Shown piece after piece: positions 28,916-38,479 of a stretch of DNA of 64,000 nt. The DNA comes from Armatimonadota bacterium (lineage in GTDB: Bacteria > Armatimonadota > Zipacnadia > JAUWAU01): the NCBI GenBank assembly GCA_030601885.1, contig JAUWAU010000034.1, forward strand, positions 1-64,000, in the 5' to 3' direction. The translations under genes and the position numbers were made by a program. Numbering within the stretch: the stretch's first letter is position 1; each line of letters opens with the position of its first letter. Below the pieces are notes generated by a model. The model was not told the DNA's origin and did no database searches. It was given only the letters and a program-made list of their open reading frames with translations.

Positions 28916-31900
28916 ATGAGCATCCGCTTGACGAGCGCTCTATCCCTATCGGTCACTGTTCTGGGACTTGTCTTGACCGTGCATGCCGCCGTGCCGGACG
29001 CGCGCGATGCCCGACAGCTTGCCCGAGGCATCCTGCGCGAGAGCGGCGTCGAAGGTGGGCTTGTCGTTGTGCTTGGCTGTGGCGACGGGAAGCTCGCGGC
29101 TGCCTTGAGGGCAAACGACAGCTACCTGGTGCACGGGCTGGACACGGACGGCCGCAACGTCGAGCAGGCCCGCGGGCACGTCCGGTCCCTCGGGCTATAC
29201 GGCCCGGTGTCGGTGGACACGTTCGATGGCGAGCACTTGCCGTACATTGACAGTCTGGTCAATCTGCTTGTTGCAGAGGGGCTCGGCTCAGTCTCGATGA
29301 CGGAAGTGCGTCGCGTGCTGGCGCCCGAGGGCGTGGCCTACACGAAGACTGGCGGCACGTGGGAGAGCAACGTCAAGCCCCGGCCCGAGGGGATCGACGA
29401 GTGGACGCACTTCCTGCATGGGCCGGACGGGAACGCGGTGGCCCAGGATGATGTCGTGGGATTCCCCTACCATATCCAGTGGGTCGGCTCGCCCACGCAC
29501 TCCAGAGACCACGAGCTCACCACCTCGATGGACGTCATGGTGTCAGCGGGAGGACGCATCTTCTACATCATGGACGAGGGGCACACGGCGATGCCGTACT
29601 TCCTCCCCTCCAGGTGGCGCCTCGTGGCACGGGACGCTTTCAACGGCGCGACCCTGTGGAAGCGACCCCTCGAGGAGTGGCGGCCCTACCTCGTCAAAGG
29701 GCGCAAGTCCCTGGCCGCCGATCTGTGGCGTAGGCTGGTGGCCACGAGGGACGCCGTCTACGTGACCGAGACCATATTCGGCCCAGTCATCGCTCTCGAC
29801 GCGGCGACGGGCGAGACCATCAGGAGATATCAGGGCACCGAGCGCACGGAGGAGATCATCGCCGAGGACGGGGCGCTCTACCTCGTCGCGACCACCTCGC
29901 CGCCCGAGCAGATCGACAGGCGCCAGTTGGCCCAGCAGCGCCTCGAGCCCGACAGGAAGCGCCTCCTGGCGGTTGACGCTGATACGGGCAGGATCCGTTG
30001 GGCAACGGAGAGCGAAGACACCAGAGGCGTTCATCCGCTGACACTTGCAATGAAGGGCCGTCATCTGGTGTTTCAGAACACCGAGGCGATCATCTGCCTG
30101 GACTCGCGGAGCGGCAACGAGATATGGCGGCATGCGAGGCCCAGCGTCTACCCGCGGCCCGGCTACGCGACCCCGACCGTCGTCATCCATGACGACGTGG
30201 TGCTGTGTGCTGACAGGAAGGCGAGCCTCAAGGGCCTGGCGAGGGGAGCACCCAACTATGAGTTGATAGCTCTCTCCCTCGAAGATGGCAACGAGCTGTG
30301 GCGATGCGACTGCGCCGACAACGTGGGCGCATCGGCGGACGTGTTCGTTGCCAATGGCCTTGTGTGGGTGGGGGAGAGTCCGAGGAGGGCAAGCAGCGAC
30401 TATAACACGGGCCGCGACCTGCACACCGGCGAGGTGAAGAAGACGTTCTCCCACGAGGAGAACTGGCCCACCATGCACCACCACCGCTGCTACCGGGACA
30501 AGGCCACCGAGAAGTACATCCTGGCGGGCCGGACCGGAATCGAGTTCGTGGATCTCGATTCGGGCGAGCTCACGCCCCACCACTGGGTCCGCGGGATTTG
30601 CGAGTACGGCATCATGCCGTGCAACGGGCTCATATACTCCCCTCCCGACCAGTGCGGCTGCTACATCGAGAGCAAGCTGCACGGCTTCCACGCCCTCGCC
30701 CCGAAGCGTCCGGGAGCCGAGCCCGCACCACCGCCCGAGAGCCCCAGCCGCCTGCAGCGCGGACCCGCTTATGGTCGGCAATCCCGAAGCGCCGAAGCCA
30801 GAACCGGGAACGACGACTGGCGCACCTTCCGACGCGACAACAGCCGCAGCGGCTACACGCGCTCCACGATTCCGCTCTCCCTGAGGCCACTGTGGATCAG
30901 GAAGCTCGGCGGCAGGCTGGTCCAGCCGGTTGTTGCCGGCGGCAGGGCGTTCGTGCCGCAGCCAGACACGCATACCGTCTTCTGCCTCGACGCGGCCACG
31001 GGAGAGGTGTTGTGGCGCTATGTCGCCGGAGGTCGCGTGGACTCCCCTCCGACCGTCGCCGACGGGCTGGCCGTGTTCGGCTGTCGGGACGGATGGGTCT
31101 ACGCCCTGCGGGCCTCCGACGGTGAGCTTGTGTGGCGCTTCCTGGCAGCCCCCCAAGACCGTCGGCTCGTCGAGAACGACCAGGTCGCGTCCGTGTGGCC
31201 GGTCCATGGCAGTGTGCTCATCGAGAACGGCAGCGTTTACTTCGCAGCGGGCCGGTCCTCGTACCTGGACGGCGGGATGTATCTCTACAAGCTCGACCTG
31301 GAGACAGGCAACCCGCTCCTGGCGAAGCACTACTACAGCCGTGACCCCCAGACCGGAGAGCGTGTGAGCCTCTACACGCCCTTTGACGCGGAAGTGCTGC
31401 CCGACCGCGAGCTACCGGGGCTGCTTCCGGACGTCCTCTCGTGCGATGGCAAGAACCTCTACATGCGCGCCGTGCCGATGAACCGGGAGTTCGTCATACA
31501 GGACCGGGAGTACGTGCCCCATCTGTTCGGCTCCATGGGCTTCCTGGAGGATGCATGGTGGGAGAGGACATACTGGATATACGGCTCGCACTTCTACTCC
31601 GGCGCCCGAGGGCACGGCTACGCCAAGACCCTCTACCCCGGGGGGAGAATCCTCGTCTTTGACGATGAGTGCGTCTACGGATACCGGGAGGCCTCGCTCG
31701 GCGCGAACGAGCAGGGGATCTTCCGGGTGGAGAAGAGCCCTGAGTTCGTAGACGTGGTGGCCAGAGCCAGCCGGCCGCAGCGAAGGGGCGCAGGATCGCA
31801 GCAGCCGAAGGCGGCAGGCTCCGGGGGGAAAGGCGAGACGAAGTACGTCTGGCGGAAGGGTATTCCGCAGGACCCCAAGGCCATGAGCCTGACGAGCGGC

Positions 31901-32293
31901 CGCAACACGCTGGCCGACAGGATCAGGAGAATGACCAAGTACGACTTCACGTGGCGCAATGACGTGCCGATCCACGTGCAGGCCATGGTCCTGACAGACG
32001 AGCGGGTCCTCATAGCCGGATCGGCGAAGTTCGATGAGGAGAGAGCCGAGCAGTACCTGACGACAGCACGGACAGACACATTCCGCCTGAAGCCATTCCT
32101 CCAGGATGCCGTGGACGCATTCGATGGGAAGAGCGGCGGCGTGCTGCGGGCCGTGAGCAAGAGCGAGGGGACGCGGCTGGCCGAGACCGACCTGCCCTCG
32201 TCACCGGTATTCGACGGCATGGTCGCGGCCCAGGGGAGGCTCTTCCTGTCCCTCAAGGACGGCTCCGTCATCTGCCTGGGTGGCAGTGGGTAA
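28916..32293 (+). CDS. exported methyltransferase-fold/PQQ-type beta-propeller fusion, paralogue 2
   Basis: The protein has 1125 residues, with GAAGGAGG six bases before the ATG at 28916. The layout matches paralogue 1: signal peptide (ALSLSVTVLGLVLTVHA), methyltransferase fold at about 35-150 (LVVVLGCGDGKLAAALR; HGLDTDGRNVEQARGHV; LVNLLVAEGLGSV), then propeller blades (DAATGETIRRYQGTE; DAATGEVLWRYVAGGRVDSP; ASDGELVWRFLAAPQD). The mid block is strongly conserved: TMHHHRCYRDKATEKYILAG and EYGIMPCNGLIYSPPDQCGC. A low-complexity linker (RPQRRGAGSQQPKAAG) near residue 950 is absent from paralogue 1. The region around 29281-29337 is identical to paralogue 3 for 57 bases, suggesting gene conversion or very recent exchange. 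The downstream 600 bases hold an aminotransferase remnant. Confidence 0.8.
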   Translation: MSIRLTSALSLSVTVLGLVLTVHAAVPDARDARQLARGILRESGVEGGLVVVLGCGDGKLAAALRANDSYLVHGLDTDGRNVEQARGHVRSLGLYGPVSVDTFDGEHLPYIDSLVNLLVAEGLGSVSMTEVRRVLAPEGVAYTKTGGTWESNVKPRPEGIDEWTHFLHGPDGNAVAQDDVVGFPYHIQWVGSPTHSRDHELTTSMDVMVSAGGRIFYIMDEGHTAMPYFLPSRWRLVARDAFNGATLWKRPLEEWRPYLVKGRKSLAADLWRRLVATRDAVYVTETIFGPVIALDAATGETIRRYQGTERTEEIIAEDGALYLVATTSPPEQIDRRQLAQQRLEPDRKRLLAVDADTGRIRWATESEDTRGVHPLTLAMKGRHLVFQNTEAIICLDSRSGNEIWRHARPSVYPRPGYATPTVVIHDDVVLCADRKASLKGLARGAPNYELIALSLEDGNELWRCDCADNVGASADVFVANGLVWVGESPRRASSDYNTGRDLHTGEVKKTFSHEENWPTMHHHRCYRDKATEKYILAGRTGIEFVDLDSGELTPHHWVRGICEYGIMPCNGLIYSPPDQCGCYIESKLHGFHALAPKRPGAEPAPPPESPSRLQRGPAYGRQSRSAEARTGNDDWRTFRRDNSRSGYTRSTIPLSLRPLWIRKLGGRLVQPVVAGGRAFVPQPDTHTVFCLDAATGEVLWRYVAGGRVDSPPTVADGLAVFGCRDGWVYALRASDGELVWRFLAAPQDRRLVENDQVASVWPVHGSVLIENGSVYFAAGRSSYLDGGMYLYKLDLETGNPLLAKHYYSRDPQTGERVSLYTPFDAEVLPDRELPGLLPDVLSCDGKNLYMRAVPMNREFVIQDREYVPHLFGSMGFLEDAWWERTYWIYGSHFYSGARGHGYAKTLYPGGRILVFDDECVYGYREASLGANEQGIFRVEKSPEFVDVVARASRPQRRGAGSQQPKAAGSGGKGETKYVWRKGIPQDPKAMSLTSGRNTLADRIRRMTKYDFTWRNDVPIHVQAMVLTDERVLIAGSAKFDEERAEQYLTTARTDTFRLKPFLQDAVDAFDGKSGGVLRAVSKSEGTRLAETDLPSSPVFDGMVAAQGRLFLSLKDGSVICLGGSG

Positions 32294-32370
32294 CTGCCAG
32301 ACGCAGCCGTGATGGATGTTTGGTATGGTGTCGCCGGAATTGCGGGCCGACGAGCGACGCCGCCGGCTAC

Positions 32371-32837
32371 AGCACCCAGGCATCGAAGACGCTCAGCAGC
32401 GGCTGTCAGGGCGGTCTGTTCACGACGGACGACGACATGGTACATGAGCGCGCTTCGGCTCTGCAGTACTTCGGCGAGTTGGTCGTGCCGGGAAGAGAAC
32501 GAGAGGAGCAGAAATGCAACCCGCACGGCCTCGGCTCGATGTATCGTGGCGACATGCTCAGTCAGGCCTTCGTCTGCAGCCAGCTCAAGCGGCTCGACGA
32601 GAACAACGCGCTCCGCGTGCGGAACTGCCACTTCCTCACAGAGCACCTGAGCCCGATCGTGGGCATCGAGACGCCCTCCGTGCCGGACCACTGTGACCAC
32701 GTGTTCTACAACTACGTCGTGGGATTCCGCCCGGACGAACTCGGGCTCGACGTCTCACCGCGAACGTTCCGAGAGAATGTGCAGAAGGCGCCCGCCGCCG
32801 AGGGCGTTCCCGTGGGGCAGTGGCAGCGGAAGTCCAT
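32371..32837 (+). pseudogene. DegT/DnrJ/EryC1/StrS aminotransferase remnant
   Basis: The frame reads QASKTLSSGCQGGLFTTDDD, ERASALQYFGELVVPGRERE, HGLGSMYRGDMLSQAFVCSQ, LKRLDENNALRVRNCHFLTE and VFYNYVVGFRPDELGLDV. This matches the middle and C-terminal part of PLP-dependent sugar aminotransferases, including the Ser-Lys (SK) region that holds the PLP lysine. The N-terminal half is missing and no start or ribosome binding site precedes it. The frame happens to stay open into the next gene, so an automatic caller would fuse the two into one 693-residue protein; I treat them as separate. Confidence 0.7.
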
Positions 32838-32880
32838 GCCGGCGCGAGGAAGGAGACACGCCACGAGGGCGCACAAGGCG

Positions 32881-34401
32881 ATGCTCAGAGCGATGGTTAC
32901 CTGCACGATAGGGTTGTGTGTTCTTGGCGTCGGTCATCGTAGTCTGGCTGCGGGCATCACGTGGGAGGAGGCCCAGGAGATGCTCCGCAGCGGCGAGGGG
33001 CTGAGCAAAGACCCAACCCACGGCGCGCTTGTGGAGAATCCAACACACTATGGCGCCGAAGCGAATCCCACCGGCGACCCCATCGGCGGCGGCGCGGGCT
33101 ACAGGGACATCCTCACCTCGGGCGACTACACCGTTGGCACCCGGCAGGAGCTGCTCGACGCCCTGGAACAGGCCAAGGAGGGACAGGTCGTCTACGTCAA
33201 GCCGGGCGCGGAGATCGACCTCACCGACCTCACGCGCATTGCCGTCCCCGACGGGGTGACCCTCGCCGGCGACCGGGGCGCCGGCGGCGGCGAAGGCCCG
33301 CTGGTGTTCACGCGTGATTTCGGCACTGGTGGCTACAGGGGGCTGCTGCACGCCGGGAGCAAGTCCCGGGTGACCGGGCTGCGGCTCCGGGGACCGGATC
33401 CCGACTACGCCGACTACACGGAGCAGACCAAGGCCGCGGCGTACGACGCCTCGGCGCGGGGCATTCTCGCGGGAGCCGCAAGCGAAGTAGACAACTGCGA
33501 GATCTCGAACTTCTACCGTGACGGCATAGCCGTGAACGTCGCCGACGTGCGCATCCACCACAACTACCTCCACGACATCGCCGCCTACCCCGTCATAGTT
33601 GGCACCAGGCCCGGCTCTTCCGCAATCATCGAGGCGAACATCATCCATTGGGGATGGCATGCGACGGCGGGAACGGGCGCCGCCGGGACGAGCTACGAGG
33701 CGTGCTACAACATCTGCAGGCCGCACCGCATTGCGCCGGCCTTCGGGCCCACTGTCAGCCACTGCCTGGATCAGCACGCCGACCGGGACATCAAAGGCGC
33801 CAGGGGACAGTCTATTGCGGGGGACTGGCTCCGCTGGCACCACAATACGATTGAGCTGAAGGGCCCTTACACCACGTACGACCGGGAGCGCATCTATTCG
33901 AGCCCGAACAACGCCTGCGGCATGAAGATCCGCGGGACGCCGCGAGTGTTGGCGGAGGTCTACAACAACTGGATCCAGACCTCGAATATCGCACAGGCGC
34001 TCGGTCCGTACGGCGGACCTGGAGAACAGGCCTACGGCAACGTGTGGGTCTACAACAATGCGTATGGCCCCGAGAAGCGCAAGCTGGCGGAGATCCCCTA
34101 TCGCACCACGCCGCAGATACTCTTCAAGTCTCCAGGCCCGCCGGAGGTGGACTCGCACCAGGTGCGCGGCAAGCTGGCCCTGGACGTGGAGGTCAACGTG
34201 CTCGAGCCGCTCCGCCTCGCGGGGGTCATCGTCACGCTTGACGACGAGGAGTTGTTCCTCGAGCCGCGAGCGCCGCGAGCCGGCGAGGTGGTCATTGACG
34301 CCGCTGTGCTGGGGGAGGGAGACCACAAGCTGTCGGTCTCGGCCATAGACAACCGCGGCGCCCTGGGCACCCAGTACGTGTACGTCACCCCTGGGAAGTG
34401 A
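32881..34401 (+). CDS. exported pectate-lyase-like beta-helix protein
   Basis: The chosen start is the ATG at 32881, giving 506 residues and a signal peptide (MVTCTIGLCVLGVGHRSLAA) just behind it. Its ribosome binding site is poor. AGGAAGGAG stands seven bases before an ACG (at 32863) in the same frame, so an original start there may have mutated. After the signal peptide, TVGTRQELLDALEQAKEGQV and VVYVKPGAEIDLTD are the standard entry of a PL1-like parallel beta-helix, followed by coils such as RVTGLRLRGPDPDYADYTEQ and ADVRIHHNYLHDIAAYPVIV. Asp/His-rich WHHNTIELKGPY may be in the active-site region. A small Ig-like domain ends the protein (LRLAGVIVTLDDEELFLEP). It sits between paralogues 2 and 3 of the propeller family, on the same strand. 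Confidence 0.75.
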   Translation: MLRAMVTCTIGLCVLGVGHRSLAAGITWEEAQEMLRSGEGLSKDPTHGALVENPTHYGAEANPTGDPIGGGAGYRDILTSGDYTVGTRQELLDALEQAKEGQVVYVKPGAEIDLTDLTRIAVPDGVTLAGDRGAGGGEGPLVFTRDFGTGGYRGLLHAGSKSRVTGLRLRGPDPDYADYTEQTKAAAYDASARGILAGAASEVDNCEISNFYRDGIAVNVADVRIHHNYLHDIAAYPVIVGTRPGSSAIIEANIIHWGWHATAGTGAAGTSYEACYNICRPHRIAPAFGPTVSHCLDQHADRDIKGARGQSIAGDWLRWHHNTIELKGPYTTYDRERIYSSPNNACGMKIRGTPRVLAEVYNNWIQTSNIAQALGPYGGPGEQAYGNVWVYNNAYGPEKRKLAEIPYRTTPQILFKSPGPPEVDSHQVRGKLALDVEVNVLEPLRLAGVIVTLDDEELFLEPRAPRAGEVVIDAAVLGEGDHKLSVSAIDNRGALGTQYVYVTPGK

Positions 34402-34530
34402 CCAAGGGCATACAACTCCACTATCCGGAGCTCTCACCAGAGCGTCACCCGCCTTGCTGCTCTGAGGCAGGACTTTGAGAGCGTCTCCCCGAAGTAGTGG
34501 GCCTCACCACCCCAACGGAGAAGAACAGCC

Positions 34531-37500
34531 ATGCGAATGCTGTGCAGAGCGGCCCTCATTGCCGCTATCGTCGTGTGTGTGATCGTTCCAGCCGCGTCGG
34601 CGGCGCTGGCCCAGAGGGCAGAGGCCCGCCAGATCCTTGACGCCGCCGGCGTCAAGGGCGGCCTCATCGTTCACGTCGGCTGTGGCGACGGGAGGCTGAC
34701 GGCAGCACTGCGCCTGAATGACAGTTACGTAGTGCATGGCCTCGATGCCGACCCGACCAACCTAGAGCAGGCCCGCGAGCACGTCCGATCGCTCGGACTA
34801 TACGGCCCGGTTTCGGTCGATACGTTCGATGGCCAGCACTTGCCGTACATCGACAATCTCGTCAACCTGCTTGTTGCGGAGGAGCTCGGCTCAGTCTCGA
34901 TGACGGAAGTGCGTCGCGTGCTGGCGCCCGAGGGCGTGGCGTACACGAAGATTGGCGGCTCGTGGGCGAGGAACGTCAAGCCCCGGCCCGAGGAGATCGA
35001 CGACTGGACCCACTTCCTACACGGTCCGGACGGGCATGTCATGTCGAACGATACGGTTGTGGGGCCGCCGTATCACATCCAGTGGGTCGGCGCGCCCGCG
35101 CACTCGAGAAGTCATTCGCATCTGACGACCTTCAACATTATGGTATCCGGCGGCGGCCGCCTGTTCTACATTGCCGACGAGAGCCCCACGGCGCTGCCCG
35201 ACAGCCTGCCGAGCCGATGGGCCCTGATCGCGCGAGATGCCTTCAACGGCATTGAGCTGTGGAGACGACCCTTGCGCCGCTGGCAGCCGTACTACGTCAA
35301 GGACCGAAACAGCTATCCCGCGGACCTGCATCGCAGGCTGGTCGCGGCCGACGACGTCGTGTTCGCCACCCTTAGCATCCTCGGCCCGGTCTCGGCGCTG
35401 GATGCCGCAACCGGACGAACCGTCAGGACCTACGCCCGTACGGAGAAAGCCGAGGACATCATCTACGAAGAGGGCACTCTGTATGTGTCCCTGAACACGG
35501 CCGACCGGAAGCAGATCGATCGTCGCGGGATGGCCTATCGCCACGTGGAGCCCCAGCAGAAGCGCATCATGGCCATCAACGCGGAGAGCGGGAAGGTGAT
35601 CTGGGAGAAGGCTGACGAGGATACAGACGGTTTGATGCCGATGACGCTGGCCGTGAAGAACGACCGGCTCTACTTCCAGAACGCGGAGAATGTCGTGTGC
35701 CTCGGAAAGACGACGGGCGAGGTGCTGTGGAGAAGCGCCCGTTCCTCCGAGTACTTCCGACCCGGGTGGTCGTCACCCACGCTCGTTGCGTTCGACGATG
35801 TGGTCATCTCAGCGGACAGGCAAAGCGGCCCCGGACAGAAGATAGGCAAGGACCAATTCGCGGCCGGCGGTTTCAGCACCGGCGATCTCGTGGCGTTCTC
35901 CGCCGAGAACGGGCGAAGGCTGTGGTCGGAGCCGTGCGCGGAGGGCTGCAGGGCGCCGACGGACGTGTTCAGCCGTGATGGCAAGCTCTGGTTCGGCAAG
36001 TCCCTGGAGAGGAAAGTCCATGAGTACCGTCAGGTGCATGATCTGCGCACGGGGGAAGTCCTGAGGGAAACGCCGGCCGACGAGAAGTGGCCCAACTCGC
36101 ATCACCACCGCTGTTACCGGGACAAGGCAACCCGCAAGTACATTCTCGCCGGGCGCACGGGCGTGGAGTTCATCAATCTGGACACAGGCGAGGTCACTCT
36201 CCACAACTGGCTTCGCGGCAGCTGCAAGTTCGGCATCCTTCCCAGCAACGGCCTGCTCTATTCGCCGCCCGACCAATGCGGGTGCTACATCGAAAGCAAG
36301 CTAACCGGGTTCCACGCCCTGGCGCCGAAGCGCCCCTCGGAGCTGGCAAAGCCAGAGACTCATCCATTGGAGAGAGGTCCGGCCTACGGGAGGGTCGGGG
36401 AGTCGCAACCAGGAGGGCCCAGCGACGGCGACTGGCCCACGTTCCGCTGTGACAATGCGAGGAGCGGCCGGGCAAGCACGGCCGTGGGAACGGAGCTGAA
36501 GCAGGCCTGGCGCGTGGAGCTTGGGGGGCGGCACACCCAGCCTGTGGTAGCGGGCGGCAGGCTCTTCGTCGCCTCCGTTGACACGCACACGCTGCACGCC
36601 ATGGATGCCGGGACGGGTGAGATGCTGTGGAGCTTCGTCGCTGGCGGGCGGATCGATTCACCCCCGACCATCGTCCGCGGACTGGCGGTATTCGGATGCC
36701 GCGACGGCTGGGTGTATGCCCTGGACGCTTCCGACGGAGAACTGGCCTGGCGCTACAGGGCCGCGCCCGACAATAGGGCATTGGTGGACAACGGACGGGT
36801 TGAGTCTGTCTGGCCGGTGCACGGCAGCGTGCTGGTACAGGCCTCTTCGACGAACTCAGGACGGCCTGTGGTGTACTTCGCGGCGGGACGGTCTTCCTAC
36901 GTGGACGGCGGCGTGCGCATGGCCAAACTCGATCTGCCCACCGGACGGCCGATCCTGAGCAAGATCTTCTACAGCCGAGACCCCGGAACCGGGGAAGCCA
37001 TAGAGCTGTACCTGCGGTTCGCGACAGGCCGTCTACGAGCGATGGACATGCCGGGGGTGCTGCCCGACGTTCTCTCCAGTGACGGGAAGCGAATCTGGAT
37101 GCGCTCCGTGACCTTCGACTCCGACCTGACCATTCAGCAGCAGTTCCCTCGGCACCTGTTCAGCTCCATGGGCTTCCTGGATGATTCCTGGTGGGAGCTG
37201 TCCTACTGGATCTACGGACAGCACATGTTCAGCGGGCGTGCCGGAATCGCGCACGCCGTCGGCATGTATCCGACCGCACGGATCATGGTCTGCGGGAGCG
37301 AAGAGGTCTACGGGTACCAGGACGGGTACGAGGGGATCAGGCAACCCGCCTTGGTGGCTTCAAGCAAGGAACCGAAGGTGGAGACCATCGACCGGAGGGG
37401 CAGGAAGGTCGGGCGCGTGCTGTCTCGATGGACGCAGGACGTGCCGCTTCACGTGCACGGACTCGTCCTTGCGGGAGAGACCCTCTTCATGGCGGGGCCT

Positions 37501-37770
37501 CCCAGAATCGACGAGGCCAAAACGCGGGAGCTGTTGGTGACGCTCACGACAGACGAATACGAACTGCCGCCCGTGCTTCGGGAGGCGACGGAGACGTTCA
37601 TGGGCAAGAGGGGCGGGCTGCTCTGTGCCGTCAGCAGGGCAGACGGCACCAAAGTCATGGAGATGCGACTGCCGTCTATTCCGGTGTTCGACGGCATGAT
37701 CGCGGCAGAAGGAAGGCTATTCCTGTCTCTGAAGGACGGCTCCGTCGTCTGCCTGGGCGGGAGCCGGTAA
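34531..37770 (+). CDS. exported methyltransferase-fold/PQQ-type beta-propeller fusion, paralogue 3
   Basis: The protein has 1079 residues from the ATG at 34531 (CGGAGAAG upstream). A signal peptide (ALIAAIVVCVIVPAASAALA) leads into the methyltransferase fold (LIVHVGCGDGRLTAALR; HGLDADPTNLEQAREHV; LVNLLVAEELGSV; VRRVLAPEGVAYTKIGG) and then into propeller blades (DAGTGEMLWSFVAGGRIDSP; DASDGELAWRYRAAPDN). The conserved mid block is present (SHHHRCYRDKATRKYILAG; KFGILPSNGLLYSPPDQCGC), though here Ser replaces the Cys of MPCNGL. Overall it is closer to paralogue 2 than to paralogue 1. It ends in FDGMIAAEGRLFLSLKDGS, shared with paralogue 2. A role in sensing or modifying an extracellular glycan or quinone-linked oxidation is conceivable but unproven. 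Confidence 0.8.
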   Translation: MRMLCRAALIAAIVVCVIVPAASAALAQRAEARQILDAAGVKGGLIVHVGCGDGRLTAALRLNDSYVVHGLDADPTNLEQAREHVRSLGLYGPVSVDTFDGQHLPYIDNLVNLLVAEELGSVSMTEVRRVLAPEGVAYTKIGGSWARNVKPRPEEIDDWTHFLHGPDGHVMSNDTVVGPPYHIQWVGAPAHSRSHSHLTTFNIMVSGGGRLFYIADESPTALPDSLPSRWALIARDAFNGIELWRRPLRRWQPYYVKDRNSYPADLHRRLVAADDVVFATLSILGPVSALDAATGRTVRTYARTEKAEDIIYEEGTLYVSLNTADRKQIDRRGMAYRHVEPQQKRIMAINAESGKVIWEKADEDTDGLMPMTLAVKNDRLYFQNAENVVCLGKTTGEVLWRSARSSEYFRPGWSSPTLVAFDDVVISADRQSGPGQKIGKDQFAAGGFSTGDLVAFSAENGRRLWSEPCAEGCRAPTDVFSRDGKLWFGKSLERKVHEYRQVHDLRTGEVLRETPADEKWPNSHHHRCYRDKATRKYILAGRTGVEFINLDTGEVTLHNWLRGSCKFGILPSNGLLYSPPDQCGCYIESKLTGFHALAPKRPSELAKPETHPLERGPAYGRVGESQPGGPSDGDWPTFRCDNARSGRASTAVGTELKQAWRVELGGRHTQPVVAGGRLFVASVDTHTLHAMDAGTGEMLWSFVAGGRIDSPPTIVRGLAVFGCRDGWVYALDASDGELAWRYRAAPDNRALVDNGRVESVWPVHGSVLVQASSTNSGRPVVYFAAGRSSYVDGGVRMAKLDLPTGRPILSKIFYSRDPGTGEAIELYLRFATGRLRAMDMPGVLPDVLSSDGKRIWMRSVTFDSDLTIQQQFPRHLFSSMGFLDDSWWELSYWIYGQHMFSGRAGIAHAVGMYPTARIMVCGSEEVYGYQDGYEGIRQPALVASSKEPKVETIDRRGRKVGRVLSRWTQDVPLHVHGLVLAGETLFMAGPPRIDEAKTRELLVTLTTDEYELPPVLREATETFMGKRGGLLCAVSRADGTKVMEMRLPSIPVFDGMIAAEGRLFLSLKDGSVVCLGGSR

Positions 37771-38011
37771 CTGGCACCCCCACCGGTTCGTGCTCGCGAC
37801 CAGCATCAACCGTGCGCTTGGCAAACCGTTGACGTCCGTCGCTCCTGCGGATGCATTGCGTAGGTCGGACCGTCGCGACGGCGGGGCTCAAGTCGGGCGC
37901 AATCCTCTGGGGCCAGTGAAGTGAAGGCAGGCTGCGACTGCGAGCCGGCTATCAGGAGGAAACTCAGGAAGCACAGAGAACTTCGAGGGTAGTCGTCCAG
38001 ACGCAAGACCT
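37771..38011. other. spacer after paralogue 3
   Basis: No gene is supported. With the R3 repeat it makes a spacer of about 410 bases before the small HTH gene. Confidence 0.35.
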
Positions 38012-38135
38012 GGCCGATTTAGGTTCGCAAGGTTTCACGCAGTAGCATACTACGAGACAGCTCAGAACGGCCGCTGGGGCTCCCAGGAGCGGACTTCGGG
38101 GTCGTGAGTCTCGTAAGGCCCATAACCCAGAGTGC
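38012..38135. repeat. dispersed foldable spacer repeat, copy R3
   Basis: From TTAGGTTCGCAAGGTTTCAC at 38019 it follows copy R2. TACGAGAC (38051-38058) and GTCTCGTA (38108-38115) are perfect inverted repeats around an inner hairpin (CCGCTGGGG, CCCAGGAGCGG). The upstream half seen in R1 and R2 is absent, so the foldable segment is the mobile or conserved unit. Confidence 0.65.
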
Positions 38136-38182
38136 TGAGGTGACACGGGCTCCCGATTAGCCTATGGCCGCGCCTTGAGCGC

Positions 38183-38479
38183 GTGCCGTTTCCCCTCTGC
38201 CGACGCTCCCTTCATCCTACGTCGCAGGCGCGTCACCAGCGATTCTCCCCCGAGCAGTTCCTGTGGAAGATCCGCCTCGACCTCGGACTCCAGGCCAAGG
38301 AAGTCGCGGCACTCGTCGGCATCTCTCAATGCAGCATCACTAACTGGGAGAACGACGGAAGACACCCAACGCCTGGGTTGTTCGCTCGCCTCTGCCAGTT
38401 CTACATCAACCAACGGCATCCCCAGGCCCAACAGCTACATCGGGGCTGGCTGCGAAGGCGGCGACCCGCCGGTACATGA
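38183..38479 (+). CDS. small XRE-type helix-turn-helix protein, copy 1
   Basis: The frame encodes 98 residues from a GTG at 38183 that lacks a convincing ribosome binding site, so the start is uncertain. Residues about 30-75 (KIRLDLGLQAKEVAALVGIS, QCSITNWENDGRHPTP) form a lambda-repressor-like helix-turn-helix, the part that contacts DNA. The pattern RLDLGL...VA..LGVS..TV.NWE is a common short domain in environmental bacteria, often as part of mobile or decayed genes. A second copy lies at 43497-43820; the shared DNA of the two flanks the GH2 gene. It may be a functional regulator or a hitch-hiking relic. Confidence 0.5.
   Translation: MPFPLCRRSLHPTSQARHQRFSPEQFLWKIRLDLGLQAKEVAALVGISQCSITNWENDGRHPTPGLFARLCQFYINQRHPQAQQLHRGWLRRRRPAGT

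Noticed and set aside
32320..34401. One 693-residue aminotransferase-lyase fusion protein
   Set aside because: The aminotransferase part lacks its N-terminal half and a start, and a signal peptide in the middle marks the true start region of the lyase.
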